A stretch of DNA of 64,000 nt from Heloderma charlesbogerti. Taxonomy: Eukaryota > Chordata > Lepidosauria > Squamata > Helodermatidae. The notes under the pieces are model-generated. The model saw nothing but the letters and a program-made list of their open reading frames with translations. It had not been told where the DNA came from and did no database searches. Position 1 is the stretch's first letter. Each line of letters starts with the position of its first letter. Of this stretch, positions 47,601 to 51,130 are shown one piece after another. The translations under genes were made by a program, and so were the position numbers. The DNA is taken from NCBI GenBank assembly GCA_026122225.1, contig JANEZZ010001909.1, positions 930,001 through 994,000 of the forward strand, read 5' to 3'.

Positions 47601-47626
47601 CGCTGCTGTCAGAAATTATCAGCTGA
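20457..47626 (+). CDS. NR1I3: NR1I3-like nuclear receptor (constitutive androstane receptor), 8 coding exons
   Basis: Ligand-responsive transcription factor of the NR1I group; family members heterodimerise with RXR and switch on drug- and bile-acid-metabolism genes. Coding exons: 20457-20632, 24290-24420, 31897-32090, 33727-33941, 41748-41893, 43571-43684, 45075-45180, 47488-47626. All introns are GT-AG and phases match, giving 1,221 nt (406 aa). The DNA-binding domain has zinc ligands C34/C37/C51/C54 and C70/C76/C86/C89 with P-box CEGCKG. A hinge beginning MIMSEEAL follows. The ligand-binding domain (about residues 200-406) has the signature [13 protein letters not shown] and ends in a short AF-2 helix, PLLSEIIS, with no C-terminal extension. 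CAR rather than PXR is favoured by RRTV.KG...TCPFA.SC in finger 2, the short end of helix 12 and the convergent TOMM40L neighbour. The ATG at 20457 is the first in its exon. At 406 aa it is longer than human CAR (about 350 aa), mainly in the N-terminus and the hinge/exon-5 segment. Non-coding first exon and promoter were not identified. Confidence 0.9.
20790..20995. mobile_element. CAACCCA-rich TIR element, partial copy
   Basis: Same word structure as 3-342 (ACAACCCA, GGTTAACAACCCAT) and a terminus CATGCGAACCAGGC. It lies in the first NR1I3 intron and is preceded by a terminus-like CAGGGGTGTTGAAACTCTTT (20,763) from the hAT-like family. Confidence 0.5.
21165..21520 (-). mobile_element. L2 LINE 3' end, 5'-truncated
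   Basis: Minus strand reads CTGGAATGAGCTCCCCAGTG (end of ORF2, 'LWNELPSE'), a 3'UTR, CGGTATAGAAATGAAATAAA and an ATAAATAA tail at 21,170-21,190. It is better preserved than the other L2 pieces. Confidence 0.8.
22000..22170 (-). mobile_element. LINE 3'-tail fragment
   Basis: TTTATTTATTTATGTATTTATTTATCACATTAATATACTGCC then A-rich sequence; antisense L2-like tail. Confidence 0.45.
22180..22620 (-). mobile_element. tRNA-derived SINE (GTGGTGTAGTGG family) split by a MITE
   Basis: Minus strand from 22,620: CCAGTGGTGTAGCGGTTAGAG (box A), GGGTTCTAGTCCCC (box B), body, then the MITE at 22,344-22,519, then AACCTACCTCACAGAGTTGT and the tail to 22,180. Confidence 0.85.
22344..22519. mobile_element. Palindromic hAT-like MITE, two-armed copy
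   Basis: Arms of about 80 bp are inverted copies: CAGTGGAGTCTCATGGCTCTG at the left and the complement GAGCCACCAGACTCCACTG at the right. Flanks GCCCCAGA / GCTCAAAG both resemble GCCCAAAG of the uninterrupted SINE, suggesting a decayed 8-bp target duplication. Half copies are at 11,046, 24,577 and 41,443. Confidence 0.8.
22905..23130 (-). repeat. GC-rich interspersed repeat, copy b
   Basis: Reverse-strand copy of the repeat at 1,086: CCATGGGCCCCTGCTGGGGTG, CAACCTGCTTG, GATGCCGCGGCC visible in complement. Confidence 0.6.
23609..23972 (+). mobile_element. hAT-like MITE family A, full-length copy
   Basis: Starts CAGAGCTTTTCTACACGAGG and ends GTCTTGTGTAGGAAAGAC. Contains AACCTCTAGGTGGCACTGTG-GTATACCGGAATAGCAC. 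Lies in the first NR1I3 intron. Confidence 0.72.
24290..24420 (+). CDS. NR1I3: NR1I3 second coding exon (zinc finger 2)
   Basis: Acceptor TCTCGCAG, donor GTAAGT. It encodes R59 to D102 plus one base of M103, including the second zinc finger (C70, C76, C86, C89) and the C-terminal extension [11 protein letters not shown]. The sequence TCPFARSC resembles CAR more than PXR. Confidence 0.93.
24480..24560 (+). mobile_element. Possible 5S-rRNA-derived SINE fragment
   Basis: GGTCAGTGTTTGGACGGGGG-ACCGC resembles the 3' part of 5S rRNA as used in some reptile SINEs. Short and diverged, just after an NR1I3 donor. Confidence 0.3.
24577..24716 (+). mobile_element. Half copy of palindromic CAGTGGAGGCTGG MITE
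   Basis: TTTAGAATTCTGGCTGGTTC, AATGAAACCCAGAAGG and terminus GCCAGCCTCCACTGG. Confidence 0.65.
25138..25545 (-). mobile_element. L2 LINE 3' end, 5'-truncated
   Basis: ATTCATTCATTCATTACATTTCTATACCACCCAATAGCCAAAG (antisense tail) to AAGGCCCTCTCCCTTGTTGCTGCC (antisense end of ORF2). Confidence 0.7.
26112..26486 (-). mobile_element. hAT-like MITE family A plus adjoining palindromic fragment
   Basis: 26,185-26,486 is family A on the minus strand, ending GCCTTGTGTAGAAAAGCTCTG at 26,486. 26,112-26,182 (CACAACTCTATGCG...TTCTACAATTCCCAGCATG) is one arm of the palindrome seen in full at 56,508. The junction suggests one inserted into or recombined with the other. Confidence 0.55.
26490..26660 (-). 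mobile_element. hAT-like MITE (CAGGGGTG family), partial
   Basis: TGGCAGGAAGAGCTTGAAGC ... GGAATGTGGCCCCCGGGAGCTGCTC ... AGAGAGGTTCAACACCCCTG, terminus at about 26,650. Confidence 0.65.
26775..26850 (+). mobile_element. CR1 LINE 3' tail
   Basis: GCTGGACTAGATGGCCCCGTG-GTCTGATCCAGC then CTCTTCTTCTGTCCTTCTGG; short 5'-truncated end. Confidence 0.6.
26860..27880. other. NR1I3 intron sequence without recognised repeats
   Basis: No exon-like conserved block or named repeat found on either strand. Confidence 0.4.
27935..28045. mobile_element. Palindromic ACTCCCATC-type MITE inside the SINE
   Basis: CAGATGTTTTGGACTACAAC and its inverted partner GTTGGAGATCCAAAACATCTG flank a centre with CCATGCTGGCAGGGGCTGATGGGAG. 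Confidence 0.75.
28179..31393 (-). mobile_element. BovB (RTE) LINE, full length, ORF intact; copy 2
   Basis: Minus-strand element of 3,215 bp with target duplication AGGGTTGCTTT at 28,168-28,178 and 31,394-31,404. Its 3' end is (GTT/AAC)-repeat like: GTTGTTGTTCAGTC in plus orientation. It lies in the 7.5-kb NR1I3 intron before the exon at 31,897, antisense to NR1I3. Confidence 0.96.
28188..31328 (-). CDS. BovB endonuclease/reverse-transcriptase polyprotein, intact (1,046 aa)
   Basis: Single ORF with no stop. Order: leader of about 105 residues, apurinic-type endonuclease (GTWNVRS about 110-116, [11 protein letters not shown] about 245-255, [12 protein letters not shown] about 336-347), linker, reverse transcriptase ([25 protein letters not shown] about 690-702, [16 protein letters not shown] about 748-763, catalytic YADDTTL about 792-798), and a C-terminal region with [36 protein letters not shown] and [15 protein letters not shown] elements nick DNA and prime cDNA synthesis at the target. 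All catalytic motifs I can see are intact, so it may still be functional. The start is taken at the first Met; the protein may begin at a later Met such as the one before ERITRL. Confidence 0.95.
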   Translation of the reverse strand: MPCRATQDGQVMAESSDKMWSTGEGNGNPLQYSCQENPMERITRLKEMTPEDEPLRSEGVQYTTGEEQRVFPSSAKKNEVAGPKPKGHSAVDVSGGEKKARCCKEQYCLGTWNVRSMNQGKLEVVKHEMARLNIDILGISELKWTGMGEFNSGDHYIYYCGQESLRRNGVALIVNKRVGKAVLGYNLKNDRMISVRIQRKPFNITVIQVYAPTTEAEEAEVDRFYEDLQYLLELTPKKDVLFIIGDWNAEVGSQEITGITGKHGLGVQNEAGQRLIEVCQENTLIIANTLFQQHKRRLYTWTSPDGQCRNQIDYVLCSQRWRSSIQSVKTRPGADCGSDHELLVAKFQLKLKNVGKTTKPFRYDLNHIPYEYTVEVKNRFQGLDLIDRVPEERWTEVRNIVQEAATQSIPKKKKCKKAKWLSEEALQVAEERREVSKVERGRYILLNAEFQRIARRDKKAFLNKQCKEIEENNRMGKTRDLFKKIGDLKGTFCAKTGMIKDKEGRDLTEADEIKKRWKEYTEELYRKDLNVPASHGSAVTEFEPDILESEVKWALGSITNNKAGGDDSIPAELFKILKDDAVKVLHSICQHIWNTQQWPQDWKRSVYIPIPKKGNAKECSNYRTIALISHASKVMLKILQARLQQYANRELLEVQAGFQRGRGTRDQITNVRWIMEKAREFQKNVYFCFIDYAKAFDCVDHNKLWQILKVMGVPDHLTCLLRNLYDGQEATVRTGHGTTDWFKIGKGVRQGCILSPCLFNLYAEYIMRNAGLDESQVGIKIAGRIISNLRYADDTTLMAESEEDLKSLLLRVEEESAKAGLKLNIKKTKIMASGPITSWHIEGEEMEAVTNFIFLGSKITAVGDCSHEIKRRFLLGRKAMANLDSIVRSRDITLPTKVRLIKAMVFPVVMYGCESWTIRKAERRRIDAFELWCWRRLSRVPWTARRSNQSILKEINPECSLEGQILKLKLQYFGHLMRRENSLEKTLMLGKTEGKRRRGRQRMRWLDSITDTMNMNLSMLRETAQDRKAWRAMVHGAMKSRTRLND
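31512..31612. mobile_element. Palindromic TTGATTTCAATGGG-type repeat
   Basis: CACTGAAATCAATGGGACGA-GTTAGTCCTGACTTAAGTCCCATTGATTTCAGTGAGG: inverted arms around GTTAGTCCTGAC. A closer palindrome of the same family is at 58,085. Confidence 0.75.
31793..31876. repeat. Inverted repeat 20 nt upstream of an NR1I3 acceptor
   Basis: Arm CTGGAGTTTGGGTTTGGCTC (31,799) pairs with GAGCTGAACCCAAACTCCAG (to 31,870); 20 of 22 core positions match and a few more pair outward. The loop is about 28 nt. Confidence 0.8.
31897..32090 (+). CDS. NR1I3: NR1I3 third coding exon (hinge, LBD helix 1)
   Basis: Acceptor CCGCCCCAG, donor CAG|GTGAGC. It completes M103 and runs to Q167 in phase 0. It contains the hinge [18 protein letters not shown], rich in R/K/E, and the start of the ligand-binding domain ([20 protein letters not shown]). 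A 28-bp-arm inverted repeat (31793-31876) ends 20 nt before the acceptor. Confidence 0.93.
32165..32585 (+). repeat. GC-rich interspersed repeat, copies c and c'
   Basis: A short 5' piece (32,165-32,235: GTAGGCCTGGTCGGGCCCC, GGCCCACTGACAAGAGCC) is followed by a fuller copy (32,272-32,585) starting GCGTCAAGGGTAGGCATGGT. Same family as 1,086 and 47,790. Confidence 0.65.
32980..33110 (-). mobile_element. L2-like LINE 3'-tail fragment
   Basis: TTCATTTATTGGTTTATTTTTATTTAAAATATTTCTTGGCCACC then A-rich DNA; antisense tail. Confidence 0.45.
33200..33430 (-). mobile_element. hAT-like MITE fragment and CTTTCGTGG-type fragment
   Basis: 33,200-33,345 resembles the CAGGGGTG family (GGGTTCCCCAGATGGCCCCACC, AATGGAATTTGGCCCATGGG). 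33,345-33,430 contains GGCATAAGCTTTCGTGGATTAGAGTCCACATCATC as at 8,655 and 44,220. Confidence 0.5.
33727..33941 (+). CDS. NR1I3: NR1I3 fourth coding exon (variable loop, LBD helix 3)
   Basis: The acceptor CTCTGTCTCCAG was chosen because it keeps phase 0 and gives a start PPVRLSIH that resembles the human CAR exon start. The donor is AG|GTGGGT. After a proline-rich loop it encodes [20 protein letters not shown] and [16 protein letters not shown] (helix 3). The 5' border is the least certain of the gene: another acceptor CAG seven bases downstream at 33733 breaks phase. Confidence 0.85.
34023..34323 (-). mobile_element. hAT-like MITE (CAGGGGTG family) with likely 8-bp duplication
   Basis: Termini CAGACGTGGGTAACC and GGTTCAGCACCTCTG. 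Flanks CTCTACTA and CTCTGTCA agree at 6 of 8 positions, as expected for an aged hAT target duplication. Confidence 0.72.
34410..34711 (+). mobile_element. hAT-like element (CAGGGGTCCCCAAC family)
   Basis: Begins CAAGGGTCCCCAACGCAG and ends TGGGGTCCCCTG. Flanks TTCTGAGT and TTCTGCGT match at 7 of 8. Interior AGCCATTTTGTGGTGGCACC and TTTCTCAAATTCCC are shared with 63,139-63,880. Confidence 0.8.
34730..36360. other. NR1I3 intron sequence without recognised repeats
   Basis: No exon or named repeat seen apart from a degraded tRNA-like stretch near 36,035-36,075 (TGCATGCAACG...TACCGCTGAGATAC), probably an old Ala-type SINE. Confidence 0.4.
36433..36818 (-). mobile_element. BovB LINE, 5'-truncated 3' end (about 385 bp); copy 5
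   Basis: Plus orientation reads GTTGTTGTTGTTCAGTCGCTC to GCATCAATTCTTCGGCGC, i.e. the last part of the BovB ORF on the minus strand. It sits inside the minisatellite; the repeat resumes at GGAGTGCTAAGGTCTTAAAC. No clear long target duplication. Confidence 0.93.
37310..40526 (+). mobile_element. BovB (RTE) LINE, full length, ORF intact; copy 3
   Basis: 3,217 bp with exact target duplication ATTGAGATAA at 37,300-37,309 and 40,527-40,536, inside a type C minisatellite unit. Ends GACTGAACGACTGAACAAC. It lies in the 7.8-kb NR1I3 intron in sense orientation. Confidence 0.97.
37378..40521 (+). CDS. BovB endonuclease/reverse-transcriptase polyprotein, intact (1,047 aa)
   Basis: Uninterrupted ORF, one residue longer than the copy at 28,188. 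Endonuclease motifs [18 protein letters not shown] and [12 protein letters not shown] and RT motifs [21 protein letters not shown] and YADDTTL are all present. Changes relative to the other copies include DCVHH for DCVDH next to RT motif [10 protein letters not shown] for NYRTIALIS and LYPWTSPDG for LYTWTSPDG. These could reduce activity even though the frame is open, so the copy at 28,188 looks the better candidate for activity. Start chosen at the first in-frame initiation-type codon; the ORF track begins there but a later Met could be used. Confidence 0.94.
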   Translation: MPCRATQDGQVVAESSDKMWSAGEGNGNPLQYSCQENPMERITRLKEMTPEDEPLRSEGVQYATGEEQRVFSSSARKSEAAGPKPKGHSAVDVSGGEKKIRCCKEQYCLGTWNVRSMNQGKLEVVKHEMARLNSNILGISELKWTGMGEFNSGDHHIYHCGQESLRRNGVALIVNKRVGKAVLGYNLKNDRMISVRIQGKPFNITVIQVYAPTTDAEEAEVDRFYEDLQHLLELTPKKDVLFIIGDWNAEVGSQEITGITGKHGLGVQNEAGQRLIDFCQENTLIIANTLFQQHKRQLYPWTSPDGQCRNQIDYVLCSQRWRSSIQSVKTRPGADCGSDHELLVAKFQLKLKNVGKTTKPFRYDLNHIPYEYTVEVRNRFKGLHLIDRVPEERWTEVRNIVQEAATQSIPKKKKCKKAKWLSEEALQVAEERREAKSKGERGRYILLNAEFQRIARRDKKAFLNEQCKEIEENNRMGKTRDLFKKIGDLKGTFCAKTGMIKDKEGRDLTETDEIKKRWKEYTEELYRKDLNVPDSHDSAVTELEPDIRESEVKWALGSITNNKASGDDSIPAELFKILKDDAVKVLHSICQQIWNTQQWPQDWKRSVYIPIPKKGNAKECSNYCTFSLISHASKVMLKILQARLQQYANRELPEVQAGFRRGRGTRDQIANIRCIMEKAREFQKNVYFCFIDYAKAFDCVHHNKLWQILKVMGIPDHLTCLLRNLYEGQEATVRTRHGTNEWFKIGKGVRQGCILSPCLFNLYAEYIMRNAGLDESEVGIKIAGRIINNLRYADDTTLMAESKEDLKSLLLRVEEESAKAGLKLNIKKTKIMASGPITSWHIEGEEMEAVTDFTFLGSKITADGDCSHEIKRRLLPGRKAMANLDSIVRSGDITLPTKVRLIKAMAFPVAMYGCESWTIRKAERRRIDAFELWCWRRLLRVLWTARRSNQSILKEINPECSLEGQILKLKLQYFGHLMRRENSLAKTLMLGKTEGKRRRGRQRMRWLDSITDAMNMNLSTLRERTQDRKAWRAMVHGVTKSRTRLND
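41443..41547 (+). mobile_element. Half copy of palindromic CAGTGGAGGCTGG MITE
   Basis: CTTTAGAGTTCTGGCTGGTT, GACTGAAACCCAGGATGG and ACCAGCCTCCGCTG. It lies about 200 bp before an NR1I3 exon. Confidence 0.65.
41748..41893 (+). CDS. NR1I3: NR1I3 fifth coding exon (LBD signature)
   Basis: Acceptor CAACTAG after a long pyrimidine tract, donor G|GTAAGT. It encodes [14 protein letters not shown], the nuclear-receptor LBD signature between helices 3 and 5, then [20 protein letters not shown] and [13 protein letters not shown]. Confidence 0.95.
41900..43000. other. NR1I3 intron sequence without recognised repeats
   Basis: Nothing identifiable. Words such as TGTATACATCAGTTGTGCAC and AAATGGACACATCAG near 42,420-42,470 hint at old imperfect internal repeats. 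Confidence 0.4.
43005..43260 (+). mobile_element. tRNA-derived SINE, full length, young
   Basis: Box A TGGTGTAGTGG and box B GGTTCTAGTCC in a tRNA-like head, body with CTCAGCCCAACCCACCTCAC, and tail GGGGTATAAATGCAATCAATC followed by an (AT)n run. Very close to the copy at 57,792. Confidence 0.9.
43571..43684 (+). CDS. NR1I3: NR1I3 sixth coding exon (LBD helices 7-8)
   Basis: Acceptor TTCCAGCAG, donor CCAG|GTTAGT. It encodes [20 protein letters not shown] and [18 protein letters not shown]. The acceptor is a tandem NAGNAG: the upstream AG (43566-43567) would add one alanine codon. Confidence 0.93.
43980..44135 (+). mobile_element. L2 LINE 3'UTR fragment
   Basis: TTTTTAATGTTTCACTAAG ... TTTGTAAACCACCTTG ... 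AGAAATGCAATAAATGATC. Confidence 0.5.
44220..44620 (+). mobile_element. CTTATCC-type fragment followed by hAT-like MITE (CAGGGGTG family)
   Basis: 44,220-44,290: GCATCTGACGAAGTGGACTC and GAAAGCTTATCCCATAATAAAT. 44,305-44,600: GGGTGCAGAACCCTTTTCAG to TGGGGAACCCTGGAGGGC, the MITE family of 9,644. Confidence 0.6.
44625..44812 (+). mobile_element. tRNA-Ala-derived SINE, full length
   Basis: Head with box A TGCAGCTCAGTGGCAGAGC and box B GGTTCGATCCCCAGC, anticodon region TTTGCATGC (Ala-type), body to TAAGGCAGCTTCCCATGTTC. Confidence 0.85.
45075..45180 (+). CDS. NR1I3: NR1I3 seventh coding exon (LBD helices 9-10)
   Basis: Acceptor CTTTGCAG, donor GGCAG|GTGAGC. It encodes [20 protein letters not shown] and [15 protein letters not shown], typical of NR1I helix 9. 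A pyrimidine tract ending in AG (45058-45059) lies 15 nt upstream of the acceptor. Confidence 0.93.
45243..45800 (+). mobile_element. tRNA-Ala-derived SINE split by MITE family B
   Basis: Head GGCGTAGCGCAGTGGCAGAG / GGTTCGACCCCCAGCATCTC to about 45,375, MITE to 45,735, then the SINE end CAACAATACTGGGCTAGATA ... TATACGGAGCTTCC. It begins 60 bp after an NR1I3 donor. Confidence 0.82.
45376..45735 (+). mobile_element. hAT-like MITE family B inserted in a SINE
   Basis: Ends TTCTACATGAGGCTTTTATC and AAAGCCTCATGTACAAA are inverted. Interior ACAACCACTAGGTGGTGCTA. The SINE on both sides proves the borders to within a few bases. Confidence 0.78.
46462..46532. mobile_element. Palindromic ACTCCCATC-type MITE, one arm
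   Basis: GATGCTGGGAGTTGTAGTCC-AACTCATCTGGAGGGCACCAGG. Confidence 0.6.
46640..47005 (+). mobile_element. hAT-like MITE family B
   Basis: GGCTTTTAACCTGTACCTTT ... ACAACCACCAGATGGCACTG ... ATTAAAAGCCTCAGGAAGAA; same interior as 19,620 and 45,376. Lies about 480 bp before the last NR1I3 exon. Confidence 0.7.
47488..47626 (+). CDS. NR1I3: NR1I3 last coding exon (helices 10-12, AF-2, stop)
   Basis: Acceptor CCTTTCTCCAG. It encodes [20 protein letters not shown] (dimerisation helix 10) and the AF-2 helix [10 protein letters not shown] ending at TGA 47624-47626. The AF-2 core LLSEII fits the phi-phi-x-E-phi-phi rule. Ending directly after it, as in mammalian CAR, is associated with constitutive activity in that receptor. 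Confidence 0.94.
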
Positions 47627-47789
47627 AAGCTGGAGGCCGGGAGGGCATCGCGTTGCCTCGCAACTCCATCGCCTCCATGTCCCCGACATCTGCTCCGGAC
47701 GACGGGATCTAGAACCTTCCCCCAGAATGAACAACCTCACCCTGAAATGCAGGAACTGGGGCTCCGGTGGAAAATCAGGCATGTTCACC

Positions 47790-48137
47790 TCTGCTCAGGG
47801 CCAGCACCGAGGGCAGGCCTGATCGGGCAGCGGCCGAGGGCCCGCCCCCCCCAGCAGGGGCCCACTGGCAAGATCCCCCAGAGTTGCTCCCCACTGCAAC
47901 CTGCTTGCTCACCTGCCTCTCGCGCTGGCCCAGACGACAGAGGTGGCGAGAGGGAGGAGCAGTACATGCTGTGGCCCCCTCGCTCCCCGGCTCCCTGCCT
48001 TCCAAGCAAGCAAGCGGCAACCCTGGCGGGAAACAGCAGCAACCAGTGGCCATGGCGGTGAGAAGGTGGACCCACTGAGGGAGGAGGCCTGCCGAGGATT
48101 TCTTGCCCAAGGGCCCTCCAAAACCTGGAGGCAGCAC
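47790..48137 (+). repeat. GC-rich interspersed repeat, copy d, in the NR1I3 3' region
   Basis: GCAGGCCTGATCGGGCAGC to CCCTCCAAAACCTGGAGGCAGCACTG. It starts about 165 nt after the NR1I3 stop, so it may be in the 3'UTR. Confidence 0.7.
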
Positions 48138-48226
48138 TGCCCTGTTGCTATCCGGAGCTGGGGTTGCTATCCGGAGCTGGGGTTGCTATCCGGAGCTGGG
48201 GTTGCTATCCGGAGCTGGGGTTCCCT
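48138..48226 (+). repeat. 19-20-bp minisatellite, about four units
   Basis: GTTGCTATCCGGAGCTGGG repeated four times with near identity, starting exactly where the GC-rich repeat ends. Confidence 0.92.
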
Positions 48227-48299
48227 TTGCCGAACTGCAGAGCTGTTACCCCCCATCTGCTCAGAACCCATTTTTGTGCCCCACATCTAATCCTCTCCT

Positions 48300-49495
48300 T
48301 CCACACAGCTAATCCAACAGCAGCCCACCCCGTCGTCCCCACCCCCCTGCAAAGCTGACCCCGGCTTAGCCAAGGGCCACCTGACCCTCCCTAGCAGCCC
48401 CCCCGTCTGACCCACTCAAGTCTTTCCGAGCACCCCTGCTCGGCTCTCTAAACCCCTCTTTAGGCTTCAGAGAGCATGAAAAGCACAGCCCTGTTTGCCA
48501 GGCTTCCCCCCAGCCCGCTACACTCGCCCGTGTGAATTCTCGGGGGTCGTCTTTGCCTACCACTGGTTTCCTTCAGCAGGGAGGGTCACTCTGGGGAAAG
48601 TGATGGCATCTTCATGGAACATGGACTTGCTGACAAGTTGAGAAGGGTTGCCCAGGAACGCCTTGGGGGCCATACTGGAATTACGGCAGGCATCGAAACC
48701 CAGCGGACTACAGAGCAAGGCAGGCTACATGCCGCCCCTCTTTTTTGTCAGCACTTAAGCGAGCCAGTTCCGTAGGGCCAAGGTGCACACGTCCCCATGC
48801 AGCTTCCAGAAACGCAGGATTCTTAGGTCCACCAGATTAGGCGACAGAACAGGTGACCGAGTTCTCTGCTTCACAAGAATTGCCCATTTGAAAGGAAGCA
48901 ATTTATTTATTTTACCCCCAACATCTGTCTGCCACTTTTCCCCTCCAAAAAGAAAAAAGAAACTTGATGGATATAAAGAGAGCAGTCATGGCTCCGCATA
49001 AAGGCCTTTTGACCCCAGCCTTGCTGGCAGGGGCCAGCCAGGGGCCTCCTAGAAGGCCGAGCACAAAGGACAAAGGCAACTGTCCTTCCCGGCTTATTTG
49101 AGGGCTGCCATAGGTTTTCAGAGGCCACTTAGCCAGCATAGCTAATAGGCACATGGAGTCACTCATTTTCTAAAACGTCTAGTGCTGGGGTCTCCAAGAG
49201 GGGGCCCACAGACACCTCTCTTGCTGCCCAACAGGCTCCCTGCTGGCATTTTATTCTATTTGTTTTAGAAATCCTTTTCTTTTTTTAAACTGGGATGCTG
49301 GCATGCTGCAAAGCAGAGGGCCGTCTTCAAACACCATCTTTATTTAGGTTCAAGAGAGTAGTTTTGTGGTTTGGAGTTCAGAGCCCACCTCTGCCTTGGG
49401 CTCTTGGGTTACTGACTTTTCTTTTCATCTCCAGAGCTGGATTCCTGGGAAGTTAGTGTTTTGCCACTGGCCGTGCCCACTGCAGCAGCCATTTT
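48300..49495. other. Region downstream of NR1I3 (possible 3'UTR)
   Basis: No conserved ORF seen. A short TTATTTATTTTA stretch (48,902) is the only LINE-tail-like word. Confidence 0.35.
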
Positions 49496-49499
49496 ATGA

Positions 49500-49575
49500 A
49501 TGGGAAACGCCTCCCCCCCAATGCTGGCTGGGCATGCTGGGAGCTGTAGGACTTTTTTTTGTCTAAATAGGCATA
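49500..49575. mobile_element. Arm of palindromic CAATCCTATGCATG-type MITE
   Basis: CTGGGCATGCTGGGAGCTGT-AGGACTTTTTTTTGTCTAAATAGGCATAGGATG; full form at 56,508. Confidence 0.65.
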
Positions 49576-49765
49576 GGATGTCACCCAATTTTTCTTCTTC
49601 CATTCCAGTGTAGATTCAACACACATAAGACTGCAATGCCACACAGGGAAGGCATCTTCTTTGCAGACTGGAGAATGGATAAGTTTGTTATGTCTTAGGG
49701 CATGGGAAGGAGAGGAAGTCGGAGCCCCCCCCGCCCCTCTCGCCCCATAGCACTTTAATGGCAAC

Positions 49766-49771
49766 ATTAAA
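49766..49771 (+). terminator. Candidate poly(A) signal for NR1I3
   Basis: ATTAAA followed by a T/GT-rich stretch (about 49,780-49,800). It is the first plausible signal I noticed downstream of the NR1I3 stop, implying a 3'UTR of about 2.1 kb that would include repeats. This is weak evidence from a hexamer only. Confidence 0.2.
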
Positions 49772-50312
49772 AAGTGCTGGTTTTATTTTTCCGTGTCTGC
49801 ATTCCTCTCCCTCGCTTCCAGTCAGGCAAAGCCTTTCCTATCCTTAATCAGCCCCGTAGTCCTTATGTTTTAAGGTGGCATCAGCATTGCCCACGCTGCA
49901 AAATGCAGAGAATGGGTGACTTTATGCACTGCAAATCAGAGGTGTGTTGTGCAGCTGGCCTGCCTAAAGTGGCACATGCTTGAGATGCCAGCCGCCCGAC
50001 CACGACACCAAGAGTGCCACAGACAGTGGGGTCAATTTACTGGAACAGGAATGGCCATGGACAGTTGGGGAGCAGACCCTCCCTCCCAGCAGCGCTGGAG
50101 AAGAAAGGCTAAAAACACCACCTTTCCAACGATCTGTGAGAAAACGAGATTTATATTTGTAAAAGGGGACATATCACGCCGCCCGCCGGCCTCGTTGCAA
50201 ATGCAGGAGAGCTCCTTTGTCCTTGTTCCCAATAACCCAAACAGTCTTCAAAGAGAGGACAGCCAGCCAAGAGAGCTCAGGAACCCAAATCAAGCTCAGA
50301 GGTCAGGGATGC

Positions 50313-50620
50313 ATTACCTGTTTGAGCCCAAGGGCCTGAATTCCATTTCTGAAAAGCTCTCAGGGGCTGCATTTCGGTAGCGGGACGGGACCAAAAATAC
50401 ACAACTTCTGAGCATATTTTACCTGAAAGCTCCCTGCCAGTAGGAGAGGCATTCCAACCTTTTAGAATAGGGAAAAATACTGCACGAAAGTGGGAAATGA
50501 CCAAATGACTGGGGGTCAGGGGAAAGGGCGTGGCCAACTGGGAACCCTGGAGAGCCATTTTGGTCCTCCGGGAGGGCTGACTTTGGCCCCTGGGCCCAAG
50601 GCTCCCCACCCATCCTAGAC
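50313..50620 (+). mobile_element. hAT-like MITE (CAGGGGTG family)
   Basis: TTTGAGCCCAAGGGCCTGAATTCCATTTCTG ... CCTTTTAGAATAGGG ... AAGGCTCCCCACCCATCC. Between the two convergent genes. Confidence 0.6.
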
Positions 50621-50875
50621 AATACATGCATGTGTTGTAGCAGGCATCACCTTAGAAGAGGCATTCCCGCTTCTAAGAGGAGGAATGCCCCTTGGGAGAC
50701 GATGCATGCCACCTGCATATCTATTCAAAAGAATGAATGTTTCACAAACCTGATTAGTAGCAGCCACCTTTCTTTAGTTGGTTAATACAAGCAATCATCT
50801 TTTAAAAAAATTATTAAACATTGCACCCTGATGCCCGCCTGCTAGGAGGGCTTGAGCTAGAAGGGCAGGGGGATT

Positions 50876-50985
50876 TGTAGCCCTCCAGGTATTTCAGCCT
50901 ACAACTCCCATCTTCCCTCACCGCTGAGTATGGTGACTCAGGCTGATGGGAGCGATAGGCCAAAACACTGCTGCCCACCCCTGAG
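50876..50985. mobile_element. Palindromic ACTCCCATC-type MITE
   Basis: TTTGTAGCCCTCCAGGTATTTCAGCCTACAACTCCCATC and GATGGGAGCGATAGGCCAAAACACTGC, inverted arms. Confidence 0.7.
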
Positions 50986-51124
50986 CTAGACAGACCAGTG
51001 CTTCCACTCAGGGTAAGACAGCTTCCTAAGTTTCACGGAACATAGCTCTGATCCCACCCAGCCCAAATAAGTGCAAATGAGGCATTCTTTCAGGGGTGGG
51101 GGGTGGAGAAGCCCCCAGGATTAT

Positions 51125-51130
51125 TTTAAT
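51125..51130 (-). terminator. Candidate poly(A) signal for TOMM40L
   Basis: Minus-strand ATTAAA about 590 nt after the TOMM40L stop. It is a hexamer match only; other A/T-rich sites further on, such as one near 49,783, are equally possible. Confidence 0.18.

Noticed and set aside
20457..47626. Assignment of the nuclear receptor to NR1I2 (PXR) or NR1I1 (VDR)
   Set aside because: Finger 2 wording, the short end after the AF-2 helix and the TOMM40L neighbour fit NR1I3 better; the insert between helices 1 and 3 lacks the PXR pattern.
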